Part shown: positions 36,061-46,777 of the stretch, piece after piece
Layout of the letters: each line of letters begins with the position of its first letter
How positions within the stretch are numbered: the stretch's first letter is position 1
Source: Opisthorchis felineus
Lineage: Eukaryota > Platyhelminthes > Trematoda > Opisthorchiida > Opisthorchiidae
Direction: 5' to 3'
Assembly: GCA_004794785.1 (NCBI GenBank)
Contig: SJOL01000719.1
Location: 51,351 to 115,350, forward strand
Length of the DNA: 64,000 nt
Notes under the pieces: model-generated
What the model saw: only the letters and a program-made list of their open reading frames with translations
The model's database searches: none
What the model was told of the DNA's origin: nothing
Translations under genes and position numbers: made by a program

Positions 36061-36330
36061 GTGCGAACTAAACCTTGGCCCATTTCAACACCGATAAAAG
36101 ATTCCTACAAAATCACAGTGATTCAAACTTTATCAAACCATTCCAAAGTTCTTCAAATAGGGTTAATCTTGGTGTGTGGGTCCGATGTTTATCACAGTGC
36201 AGGTAACAATGTCACTGTTAAGTTTGATTATGCCTCTGGATGTGAGCACGAAGGTCCCAAGGTGCGAATTCCCTTGAAGAACTGTGTGAGCATGACTTAC
36301 GAAGATTGCTTTCGAGCTAGTGCCAACTAA
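36061..36330 (+). other. Unassigned open frame, 89 aa, Cys-containing C-terminus
   Basis: The last 43 or so residues (from YHSAGNNVTVKFDYASG) have a protein-like composition, with three spaced Cys in GCEHEG, KNCVSM and EDCFRA before a stop. A good acceptor (CTCCGTTGCAG, about 36005) and an acceptor-like TTATCACAGTGCAG (about 36203) lie upstream. It could be the end of a small cysteine-rich gene, or chance. No homologue is recognised. Confidence 0.2.
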
Positions 36331-37599
36331 TCAGCCAACTAATCAAGCGGCTTGTTGATGTCGTTGTCACTTTTGGATCACTCTTTAGTAGCGTGTAAAT
36401 CAATGTGGATCCGCTTCAAATCCCATTACCAGTGATGAACACAGGTAACATACTGACTTGGTCGCTCGGCCCGATGACGAAAGCAGGAACCTTTCGTTCC
36501 GGATGTCTTGCTAAAAGTTCAGTAGTAACAAAACAAAATGATATTTCAGCTGTACCACAGCTGTACCAAAAGGCTTTCCGAACATCAATAAGAGCACGAG
36601 AGGAATGGCGTTAACTTTCACGCCTACATCTATATGATGAAACTATCGTGAAGCTTTATTCCTAGAGTTACTTGGAAAAGTTGTGAATTTTGCTTAAAAA
36701 AACGAGGTATATTATTTAAGGTCTCCAAACTACAGTTTACACGTAGGATATGGATGAAGACGTTAACTATTATTTGTATCCATTATTCGTTCAGCTCGTG
36801 AAATCACGTCGAAATGACAGACCGACCCACCATGCAAAGTTTAGAGGCTTACGAAAAATGGCACCGAAGGAACGACAACATCAAACTACTGTGAGCAAAA
36901 TCAATAGCATGAATTAAACATTTTCAGTTACGAAGTGGCGAACAGGGGTCCAGGGTTTAGGCTCAGTTACGGTCTTGCTTTTAGTTGGGTGAAAAGAAAG
37001 AGGAAAAGTATGCGACACCTTTGAGTTTCATTGATGGGAAAACGCTCAGCCAGAAGACACAGGATCGGCTGCAAAAAGACCACATATTTTGCAGAGACAC
37101 TCATTCCCATGAAACTGAGCTGAGGGTTCGTCAGATGTGTCAAGGATTTCCACCTCCAGTTACACCTTTCTGTTATTCTTCATGTTAAAAATCGGATGGA
37201 GCGTATGTTACCATGCATATACAGGGACTGATCGATAAAAAGCAACTACATGAACAAAAAAGAACAAATAAATAATCTAATAGCTAACTTAGTGCATAAC
37301 ATCGACAACAATCTTTTTGGCTACGAAATCAAGACGGTTTTGTCCAACATCAGCTGATGAGAGATCAGTTTGACGAACAAACAAGAGAGCAGTCGTTGAT
37401 GAACAAAAAAACCACTGCATTAGAGGTTTTTGAGCAGATATTCTGTGTGAACCTTAGGTAACCAAGTCAAACATACGCACGCTGAAGGCCTGACAACATG
37501 GGGATGCAACTGCAACCGGGGAGTTAAAAATAATGTTAACACCCGCAGAATACTTCCAGTAAGAGATGAAAGTTTAGTCCGGCAATGACGCCTCACACA

Positions 37600-39451
37600 C
37601 TCAAAAATTGATTTTGCCTGCATATCATCGAAGTGCATCCAGAGAGATAACCGAGTTTTGCCTAAATCCAACTTTAACAGACCAACTGAGACCGATCTCC
37701 GTGTCATCCATTCTTGTCCGATGCTTTCATAAGGTGCTTGCTGACCGCTGGAGTCGTAGATTGCAACTGCCCTCACTCCAGTTTGCATTTCTACATCGAG
37801 ACGGTTGTTTGGAAGCTACATCGCTGTTACATTCCCTGCTTCGTCACTCTTCAGCGACTGCATCTAACCTCAGCTTGGCGCTTGTTGATATATCGAGATC
37901 GTTCGAATCGGTTTCGCATGACAATTGTCGGATCTGCCAAGGCGTTTGAAGCACCGTCACCTCTAGTTCGATACATCGCGCAGTCCAATGAGAATGCTGT
38001 AGCAGTTTTCCCCAATTCCGAGGTTCACTGCCACAGAGGTGTGAGGCAAGGAGATCCACTCTCCCCATTATTGTTCATCATGGCAATGGATGAGGTTCTT
38101 GGATTGTCGATGCCGCAACTGGGATATCAGTTCCATGACACCCAGTAGATGGTTTTGCCTTTGCTGACGACTGGGTCGTGTGTGCAGAAAGTCAGGCTCG
38201 CCTTGAAGAGAAGCTTGAAGCTGCTGCGGTCGAGTTGGGAAGAGCTGGTATGAAGATAAACGCCCGAAAGACGAAAGCGATGGTGATTTGCGGGGACAGG
38301 AAACATCAGGTGACAGCGGTCTTAGTTTGATTCGCCGAGAAACTCATCACTCCTCTGGGTCCGATAGACACCGTGACATACTTGGGCATTCCCTCTACTT
38401 TTCAGGGGAAAGGAGTCTTCAACCACCGACAGGAACTGCTCAAACTGCTCGATGAGATGACGCGTGCGCCGTTGAACCCGTCACGATGAACTACCTGATA
38501 TCGAGGCTGACATATTCGCTCGTGCTCGGCCAAGTCCACCGAAACACGCTCAAAAGTTTGAACAATTACATCAGGCAATCTATTCGTGGCTGGCTACATC
38601 TACCGAAGGACACCCCGATCAGCTACATCCACGCCGGTAAACAACATTGGGGACTTGGTATCCCGAGTCTGAGTGCAACAATCCCGATGCAACGGAGATC
38701 GCGTATGGAAAAGCTCCTTTCTACCCAGTGTCGAGTACTACGCAATGTAGTCAACGATTCCGCATTTGGCAAGATTGTTCGGGATCTCAGCCTTCCGATC
38801 CGAGTCCATGGTGCATGCGTAAACACCAAGGAAGAGCTGGTGGCTGCTTGGGGTGATAGTCTGCACAACCGCGTTGACGGTCGCGGTTTACGAGAGTTGA
38901 GCGCTTCTTATCTTTCGAATCGATGTCTTGCATTTCCAGAACGAGTGTTTCCTCGGATATTTATCCTTAGTATCCAGCTCCGATGCAACCTGCTTAGGAC
39001 GACAGTTAGAAGCGCTCGGTATGGTCATGGTGGCCAGACGATCTTATGTCGTGGAAACTGTAGCCAACCGGAGAGTTTGGTGCATATTTTGCAGTCCTGC
39101 TGGATCACGCATGATGCCAGATGTGCTCGTCATAATCGGGTTGCAAGGGAACTCGCAAAGCGTCTCCGTCGCCTGGGATACACTTTCTTCGAGTAGCTGA
39201 GAGCATCTACTTCGGCGTCTTTCATCAAGTCTGACCTAATCGCTGTTCGGGAACGGCGAGAAACTCTGATAGATGTAAGCATAGTCTCGGATGGGCGCGG
39301 AGTGACTGTGTGGAATGAGAAGAAGCAGAAGTATGGCGCTGGTGAATATTCCTTCGTTATCATCTCACCCCTAAGTGCAATCGATTGTGATGTCGACTTT
39401 TTGTTCCACCAACCGATGATCATTTCTTATCGAGGGATCTGCTTTCCTTAA
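37600..39451 (+). mobile_element. Degenerate R2-clade non-LTR retrotransposon (RT + zinc knuckle + restriction-like endonuclease)
   Basis: Broken reading frames spell a reverse transcriptase followed by the C-terminal domains typical of R2-type LINEs. In order: LRPISVSSILVRCFHKVLA and LQFAFLHRDGCLEATSLLH (37660-37830), ALVDISRSFESVSHD, GVRQGDPLSP (about 38040-38068), and FADDWVVC (the catalytic DD box, about 38160-38185). The thumb and connection follow, then a CCHC-like knuckle (CxxxC, then H, C, THDAR, RHN at 39050-39140). A restriction-like endonuclease remnant (IKSDLIA, IDVSIVSDG) follows at 39220-39300. Frameshifts and stops break the 5' half; the 3' half from 38486 has a single stop at 39194-39196. 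The 5' end is missing. No 28S rDNA is recognisable around it. It is a dead copy lying between the two GALNT genes. Confidence 0.8.
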
Positions 39452-40734
39452 TCCGCCAAGGCTGTAATTGGACTGGGACTTCCTAAGGTCACAATCAGTG
39501 ATTTGTGTTTGCTCGCCATTTCGGTCTGTGTACGTAGTTACGACACTTTTATGCGTGGTACATGGCACTGAGTGTACATTCTTGTCATTGACTCTCACAC
39601 CTGACCCATAATGACGGAAACTTTGTGCCCGATGTGCGAGTCTTGACTGTGCTAGCGCTTACCGCGCCTTGAAGAGCACTCAGCATTGTTTGTCCTTTCT
39701 TCGGCTGTTGATCTTTCCATACCATAATTCTTACATTCATCTTACCTGACTGGAACTGTTGGTGGCATGACTTCGAATGGGACGCTTCTCCCTTTTTACC
39801 TAATATTCTCCTGTAACCCTTCCACATCTATCGCTTGCATTTGCTTTTTATATTTGTGACCATACTCTTCAAAAATAAACGATAGATGGACTGAACGGGG
39901 TAACGTGCAAATGTCTGACATCACACAGATCGTTATTTTTCATTCATTTGATATCAGTTGACATCGAGTCGAGGCAGAATTCTGTCTCAAATTTGATCTG
40001 TCTTCCATTTATCAATAATGTCCACAAAGGTGCGAATGTGTGGGGTCTGTGCGCTGACAACAGATGCTTTGTAGGGTTGTGTTTTGTAGGGGAGCACAAG
40101 ACAGGATCTCTCCAATGGGTAAATCCTAGCTTACAGGGTGAGGCACTATCGCTTTGAAAAAGTATAGAGGTAGGAAATCCCACAGAAAGATAAATACCTC
40201 CTAAGAGGAAGAGGTGCGGTTCTACAATGGAAATCTTTTAATCCCACTGTGTTCTGATACGAGTAGAATCATGATGCGTCATGTAGCTACTTAGTTATGA
40301 AGTTTTGGATGACCGTCCTGCTATGGATGACAATTTAACTCATCTTTGAATGTCTATTTAGATAATATGGATTTGAGTGTCAATCACTTCCGGTCACGCA
40401 GATTTCCGATATCGATCCGGCCAGTAATTCCACCCAAGCTACTGCCACATGCTTCGACCGGAAACGTCATTTACCCATCAGGAGCACGACATGCCAGTCC
40501 CACAAGATTGGGTGTCCTTGTGTATGGAATTGCTTGAGGAGTTAATCCTCTGTCCCCTGATAATTTGTTCCAGTCCAAAAAGACTATCCTACACACCAGA
40601 GTAAAATATGGCTGCATAACACGAGTTCTATCTTTTGCAAAAAGGGAGAAGGGAAACGTAAGGAAACCGGTGATTTAGTGACAATGCTGTAACAGCGAAC
40701 ATTTTTCCAAATCCGTATCATTCTCGTTTGACAC

Positions 40735-40945
40735 ATCTTTCTCGTGTCTTGGCACGATAATTTTGGTGAAAACAACACCAAGGGCAGTAAGCATTGGACG
40801 CTTGTTTCACACTGCTGATGGGTCCCGGTAAGAGGGAAGCATAAGTCTGCAAGCTCCCTCCGTTCGATTAAAAAAGCGGTAATTGCGCCGAGTTTGTTCA
40901 AATAGCAAGAGTGAGGGTTCGAACCCTACGAGTCCCACAACTGCA
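40735..40945 (-). repeat. Possible SINE-C relative
   Basis: AACACCAAGGGCAGTAAGCA followed by TTGGACGC resembles the SINE-C block CACCAAAGGTGGAAAGCACT followed by GGACTCG. A perfect B-box-like GGGTTCGAACCCT lies at its right end (about 40917). Similarity is patchy. Confidence 0.35.
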
Positions 40946-41092
40946 CATAATCAATCCCCAATTCAGAGTGGTTACCTAAGTAAGCACATGCGATGAAATT
41001 TATCAGGGGACCTAATTACTACTTGGCAGCAATCAAGAGTTATTCCCAACTTTTTTCGCTCTTCATTTGAGGATGCGGTGAGTATCAAGCCT

Positions 41093-41296
41093 TGCAATGT
41101 TGCGGAATATAGGTAGCTCGGGTGCGCTGCTTGGTTGTTGGTCTGTTCGCCGAGCTTGGCAGTTGGATTGCAAAAGTTTCCTCACCAATCGAGGTGATAG
41201 CGTCAGTGCTGGGTTGAGTGACTGACGATGTCACCTCGATTGGTGATGAAACGTTTGCAATCCAACTGCCAACCTCAGCGAACAGACCAACAACCA
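41093..41296. mobile_element. P2 palindromic element with 12-bp target-site duplication
   Basis: About 204 bp, flanked by AGTATCAAGCCT at 41081-41092 and again at 41297-41308. The two arms are near-complements: GCCGAGCTTGGCAGTTGGAT on the left, and AATCCAACTGCCAACCTCAGCG on the right in shortened form. The long duplication points to insertion by reverse transcription rather than a cut-and-paste transposase, whose duplications are usually 2-9 bp. Confidence 0.75.
41212..41270 (+). ncRNA. Hammerhead-like motif in P2
   Basis: Core CTGACGA (41222-41228), a stem II of six pairs (GTCACC/GGTGAT around TCGATT) with one extra base next to the core, GAAA (41248-41251), then CGTT giving a minimal stem III and a possible cleavage site. 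All invariant core bases are present. The extra base and the weak stem I are the reasons for doubt. Confidence 0.45.
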
Positions 41297-41895
41297 AGTA
41301 TCAAGCCTATGCTCGTTTTCATTTACACGCTAATCAGGCACGATTTTCGGTGGGAGAGGTTCTAAAATTTTGCACTAAGACCGCACAGTGAGGAGAGATC
41401 GTTAGAACAACCTCTGGTGCTGGATAACACGATAAGACCCACGAGTGCTTCATATTCCCCTAACGAACTTTCCCGGATCATTGTGACCTTTTACCGGCCC
41501 TACAAAGCATATAAAACGGAACTGCCTATGTTACTCCGTACTTAATGCCGATTAACCGCAAGTAATCCCCACTACTTAATGTAGTTAAGCCGCTGACTAA
41601 TCTGAGCGAAATAAGAGGAAGACGTTTTTTATATTATCCAGGATCCTCGGTAGAAAACATCAGATGATGCAAAAAGCATCATCAGTAGGATAACTGCATG
41701 CTCAGATTTGTCCAGCGCTTCAAGAATAGGGAGAATAGCATCCATTTTGATGTAACTGTGATTCCCATCCATACCTTCAGATTTCGGATTCAGAAAACTG
41801 TGGACATCCTTACAACCCTAGTGCTGCCGGGGACTTCACAACCCTATTCATACCATGGGGTTTTTCAAAATTACAGACTGACTGCTTCTTGAACT

Positions 41896-42222
41896 GTCCG
41901 GAGGCCAGCCACCACTAATAACCGAACAGCACATCAGTTGGACGGATGTGTCACGTGCGGGCTACGGACCAAACGAAGGAATGCCCTGATTGGTCAGAAT
42001 GCCAGCCAGTCTGGATCGAGCATCTTTAGCTCGACGCTTCTCGTCACCTCACGGAGATTCTAGCACGACCTTGTGGAACATTCTGTGATTACCCTATAAA
42101 TACAGTTGTAATAATCTTCCTTTGTCTCCATAAAGGGCTGTGCCTTTCGATATACCATAGTGGGCGGAGCAGGAAGCCAAGGACCGATACAGAGTTGCAT
42201 GACCGTTCAGCAAATCACAACA
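41896..42222 (+). repeat. R1 repeat, copy A (LTR-like)
   Basis: Starts GTCCGGAGGCC and ends TCACAACA. It is nearly identical to 50174-50513 apart from a loss of about 13 bases. Inside are TGTCACGTGCGGGCTACGG, a TATAAATA box and TCTCCATAAAGGG. A start of TGTCAC with an end of ACA suggests a long terminal repeat plus a short stretch of internal sequence, but no partner LTR or coding region was found. Confidence 0.6.
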
Positions 42223-42720
42223 TGAACGAAAAATGATAATGCAGTAAGACAAGCTGCAGATTCAGAGGAGCATAAATATTAGCTAACTAAAGGCTACCAA
42301 CACTTTTTTAGGTCTAGTTGTTTCATCGGCAAGTGGGTTTGAACTTGCTTGCCATGATTAGAAAAGTAGGTTTTCTCAGTATAGTTTTGGATGCTCTGAC
42401 AACAGAAGTTATGAATTGAAGTGAGGTCGTCCACTCAGATTCCGAAAATGGTGAATTCGATGATATACTGTGAAGAATAACAACTAGGAACTAGTCAGTC
42501 TCTTCCGACTGATGAAAACAAGTTAAGATAATTATCCACATAATATTAGCCATCCTTTCAATGTAAAAATGTGTGGTGTCTAGAAATACGCAGACGTGAA
42601 CAAACAATATGAAACTGTCGTCAAATTCAAAAGCAGTAAAATCCGGCACCAGATCGTTCACACCAAAACCCGCACTGCTTCTGTGAAAATGAGGCAGCAC
42701 AATACCAACTTTCTTGTCCA

Positions 42721-43158
42721 GACGTAACACACTACTCATGAGGTTGCTTTAAACCCACGAAAAGTTTCGCCCTTTTTAGAGTTCACCAGGTGTGTGCAGT
42801 CCATTAGTTCCGTCAACCTCATGGCCTACTTGAACCCAAACTCGACGGAGTCCGCCAAATACTCCCATTTGATTACGAATTTGGTTTTGGCGGGGGGTGC
42901 AACTAGAAGCAGCCGAATCTCTCCTCCAAAAAGGCCACCATCAACGAGAGATCCGGCTGGATTCAGTTGAGTCTCCCGTTAAGACCAAATCTGTTTACAA
43001 ACCAACGCATTTGGCGAATTCCCTCCACTTCGGATTCAAACATAACACAAGGTTAACAGAAACTGGGGGACTATGTTTACCTGAGTAGCCCCAAAAAGGG
43101 TGAAACTGGTCGTGGGCTGTCAGAGTTTTCAGCAACCTTATGAGTAGTGCATTACGTC
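42721..43158. repeat. P1 inverted-repeat element, best bounded copy
   Basis: 438 bp, starting GACGTAACACACTACTCAT and ending ATGAGTAGTGCATTACGTC, with arms that pair along most of their length. Each arm holds a hammerhead-like block facing outward (minus strand at about 42755-42800, plus strand at 43074-43117). The centre contains AACGAGAGATCCGG and its complement-like partner. Further P1-like sequence continues to about 43320. Inverted terminal repeats with hammerheads are a known layout of Penelope-like retroelement ends; a foldback DNA transposon is the alternative. Confidence 0.65.
43074..43117 (+). ncRNA. Hammerhead-like motif in P1 right arm
   Basis: Has GAAA, then a minimal stem III and the GTC triplet followed by GTGGGC (stem I). 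The first core reads CTGAGTAG instead of CTGATGAG, a local rearrangement, so this copy is probably inactive. Confidence 0.45.
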
Positions 43159-44345
43159 CATACAGTGTATCGTGATTTCTCGAATATCCTACCAAATGAA
43201 ACATTAAGCTGCTCGTGCAGCATATTCAGTTGAAGCGGACCACCATAAACGAGAGATTCAGCCGGATTTAATTAAGCTGAGTCTCCCGTCAAAACCAAAT
43301 TCGTGTGCAAATGGGAGTATGTCGAAATCAACATTCTTGGTTTTAATTGTTAAACAATTATCCGAAACTTTTTTCGATATTGATCTGATTTGAGTCTAAA
43401 TTACGTTTTCAACGACATGAGTAGTCCGTCAACTTTCAAGACATATTTTGGACGATAAATAATCCCGCAGTACAGTGATCTCTTCAAAAGGGTCGTGTAT
43501 TTTGTATGGATTTACCTGATGTCCAAACAGAAGTGACGCTTTAGTTGATAGATATGCAGTCAAGAAATTGTTTCTTCAAAGATAAAACCTCTATAGCAAT
43601 TTTACACACTGGTCGTCTGACAAATGTCCCAGAATAATACAGACTGATTAATCGATCAGCATAGATGTGGAGCATTCCACTATTTCGTGGGACTTCGACC
43701 ACGAACAAACTATACAACCTCCGTTCCAAAGCGGACTTGAAACTCACTCAACAATTGAGTTATTCGGGAATGTTGTAACCCAGAATTTGCGAGGTTAAAA
43801 CCAAAAGCATACGAGGAAATATCAGTCAGAACGCCATGTGGGCCCATTTGGATCGACTTTGTGTGAATGAATGAATGTGCAATGAACGGAGTAGACCAGT
43901 CCGTACTTCTAACCCGCCTCTTGACAGTGTTAGCGCGGTCAGGATCGGGTTTGTACTGTCCTTTTCTGTCAACCACAACAACACACCAACGCGTTCGTAA
44001 TAGAGTTGTGACGTTTCTGCCCTAGAGACTGACGAAAACACCAACGTAGCTCGGAATTGCAAACGGTAGTTATTCAAGGGTGAATATGCACGAGAGAACC
44101 CCGTAGCAACCAAACCAGTGAGCTAACTGGGATGAAATTTAGGAATTGGGGACCAAACATCATCAAAGTCCTGATCAGACAGGCCTCTGGAAGAGGAAGC
44201 GTGACAAGGGAAAAATTCTAAGTGTTGAGTGTCCTGGTTCTGTAACAGCGGTCAAGTTTTACAAATCGAGAATGTGGTCAAGGATTGTCTTTTTTCTGAA
44301 GGCCGGTTTCAGAATTTAGGAGGCCTTCAGTCTGGTTTATCTTAC

Positions 44346-44507
44346 TTGGGGGCGAGATGGCTCAGTGGTTAGAGCGCGAATTCATTGACCGGAAAGTCCG
44401 TGGTTCAAACCCGACCTCTGCATCTCGACTTCCCCTGTCTAGGCTTCGGCAACCTGGCAGTATGGCTAGGCGCCGAAAAGGTGTTACAGCTGGACGATTC
44501 ATCTTAC
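44346..44507 (+). repeat. SINE-A copy, near full length, with short flanking repeat
   Basis: GGGGGCGAGATGGCTCAGTG (A box), GTCCGTGGTTCAAACCCGAC (B box), then the body CCCCTGTCTAGGCTTCGGC to GGTGTTACAGCTGGACGA. ATCTTAC occurs on both sides (44339-44345 and 44501-44507), a possible 7-bp target-site duplication. This is the best copy for defining the tRNA-like head. Confidence 0.75.
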
Positions 44508-45417
44508 GTTTTGAGTGCGCATATGCGTTGTTTTTTGGAAAGTGCCTTTTCCAGGCAGCCTGTCAGCTTCATTTGAACTGAAGACACGCTTCAGTTAAAT
44601 TGGAACAGCCAGATAATATAACGGCGATAATGCTCTGAATCACATGTTGGTGATCCAGAGATGGTACCTCCAGGAAACAGTCATCGCTTCAGTACGCCGG
44701 GAATAATACACATGAAGCTCCAGAAGGTTAATTTAGCAAAATATTCTGGTCGCTGGCAGGTCGCGACAAAAAGAATAATGAGATAACCAGAGGCAAGGGG
44801 TCTAGAAAAGGTAGCTACTGACAAGGCCTGAAATAGTTCCAAGTTCTGTTCGATCGAGGGCAGCGACAATGTTCTGGATGCCGGGGACAATCACACCTAC
44901 GTCTATTCATTGAGTACTGACCAATTGTCGTCTTCTACGTGCTACTAGGGGGCATTGGATATATTATCGCCGACAGAATCGTGCGGCATTGTGGGAACAG
45001 AAAGTCCGTTACACTTATGGTGCATGCATGTAGACGAATTCTGCTTCAGGAGGAATGTGACTCAAATGAACTTTCCGAAAGCATTTGAATGAACTGACCA
45101 CATAAGGGAATACAATACACTCTGAAAGCTGTCCAACGAAACTGTCTGTTAGTAATCAAACATCCGCGAGAAAACTCCTTGAAAGCAGCTACTTCAAAAA
45201 AAAACATCTCACTTTGTTTAAATTAGTCGAAGCAGACTTTAGTTAACTTCCGTCGCAGCGGGTTTTTCCCATACAAGACTCCAACTTTTCGGATCAGTAA
45301 ATATCTATTTCTCTCTTACGACAGTGAGAATTAGTTCAGTTCCCGCAGCAGAATCAGCTTGGACGCGATGATCACCTAGGACAAACTTGAAGGATTGCCA
45401 GCGAATGGCGACTTATG

Positions 45418-45525
45418 GGCAAGTTTCTGTCTAGGCTTGGGCGACCTGGCAGTATCGCAGCCCTCGTGCTTCCTCCGGGTGGCATGGCAGCTAGACATCG
45501 AAAGAGCGTTATAACTGAACGATTT
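45418..45525 (+). repeat. SINE-A copy, 5'-truncated
   Basis: CTGTCTAGGCTTGGGCGACC, then CCTCGTGCTTCCTCCGGGTG and GCATGGCAGCTAGACATCG. Only the body is present, as expected for incomplete reverse transcription. Confidence 0.7.
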
Positions 45526-45824
45526 CTTCTTACGGGCAAGTGTCAGGCATTGGTGAAGGCAGGATTCGACCACCTAACTAGTAAGATACACTGCGTTTTG
45601 GAATACAATTTGCCTTTAGTTTCCTAGTGTCCTCAGCGTGTGGTGTCCCACATAAAGCAGTGGAACCAAGCTGTGGTAGGCTTGAAATGTGACCGCGCAA
45701 GTCACCCTTCGTTTTTATTGAAGCTCATGAAGTGGACGTAGACAGAATGGCCTTTTAAAATCCACAGGATTCGTCGGGCCACTCTGACCAGCAAAATTCA
45801 CTATCAAAAGCCGAAAGACAAAGT

Positions 45825-45830
45825 TTTATT
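45825..45830 (-). terminator. Possible poly(A) signal of the second GALNT
   Basis: AATAAA on the minus strand about 810 nt after the stop codon. It is the first exact hexamer I noticed downstream of the gene. A 3' UTR of this length is plausible but unproven. Confidence 0.25.
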
Positions 45831-46479
45831 CTGAAAGGCACCTCGACAATATCATAATCACCAAGAGAGCAACGTAAGTAGCAGTAGCGCACTGATACGA
45901 GAACCTCCTAACGACAATTCTTCAAAAAAACGTAGAAGTTACCTCCGAACAAACGACAAAATAGAAGGCGGAAAATACAATTCTTGTGGTAGATGAGAGA
46001 ATGAGAACCCTAGCTAATAGACAGCAACAAAAATGTTGCAAGGCACAAGAACACACGGTTTGGAAGGCGTGGAATGGAACAGCTATCATCATCATCAGTG
46101 AAGAGACAGAGCGACGGTTACACAACCAGTCAATTAGCCCCAAAGGGAGGCAATTTTCAAGTGGAAAAGGAGAGGGGCGAAGATCAGGGTATCTGGACGA
46201 TTTTGGCCACCATGAAACAAACGTAGAATGTGTGAACACTGGAGAAGTGGAAGTAAAACAGAAAAATGAATAATACAGGTGAATACTAAAAGACATCGAA
46301 AGAGAGGCCGATCCCAGATCCAAGAGGCGTGAAGAGAGGGATGATGTTAGCGACAGCAGTAGCAACATTCGATACGGCGCAGTTCATGTACACACATGAA
46401 AGAAATGGAGTGTGAGAAGGGGTAGGGTAACCACAGTTGCCAATAAGCAATATCACAGTTAGTGGTGAATAGGTGGGTA

Positions 46480-46500
46480 CGTGTGTGTGTGTGTGTGTGT
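46480..46500 (+). repeat. (GT)n microsatellite
   Basis: Ten GT units between the last exon of the second GALNT and its presumed poly(A) site, within the likely 3' UTR. Confidence 0.9.
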
Positions 46501-46642
46501 ATGTGCGACAATGGCAATCAGATATGCTTAGAGTCACCTGAGGGTGTCTGGAATACAAGACAACTAAGGCAGGAGAACTCGAATCAATCTGTTCCATAAG
46601 ACAACAGTAAAAATCGCATCACTACCACTGTTGCTGACACTT

Positions 46643-46777
46643 CTAATCGGTGAGAATAAGTGGTGATCGATCGAATTTCCATCGCTGCCGAGCAGAGTTT
46701 GAGCAGTACTCCATGGTCAAAGACTTGTTGTCCTCAGATAGTGTGACGCAACGTTCACCATGCTTTATCTCGTTATT
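46643..46777 (-). CDS. GALNT: Second GALNT: lectin gamma repeat and stop
   Basis: 44 codons plus TAG, acceptor TTCACCCTTTGTTCAG. It reads NNEIKHGERCVTLSEDN, then MEYCSNSARQRWKFD, with the QRW motif near the end. The tail after the motif is only about ten residues, a common C-terminal ending for the family. Confidence 0.88.
   Translation of the reverse strand, partial: NNEIKHGERCVTLSEDNKSLTMEYCSNSARQRWKFDRSPLILTD

Larger units (their letters stand above)
32609..37599. other. Region after the first GALNT, up to the R2-clade LINE
   Basis: Holds the foldback element at 34945, SINE-B copy 2 and a small unassigned open frame at 36061-36330. The first few hundred bases should be 3' UTR, but no clear poly(A) hexamer was found. 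Confidence 0.5.

Noticed and set aside
42721..43158. P1 as a classical cut-and-paste MITE
   Set aside because: The inverted ends alone would fit, but the hammerhead blocks and tandem as well as inverted arms point to a retroelement end. The DNA-transposon explanation is kept only as an alternative.
44346..44420. Genuine tRNA gene
   Set aside because: The A and B boxes are good, but the acceptor stem does not close, and the same head recurs with a shared non-tRNA body at several places. It is a SINE.
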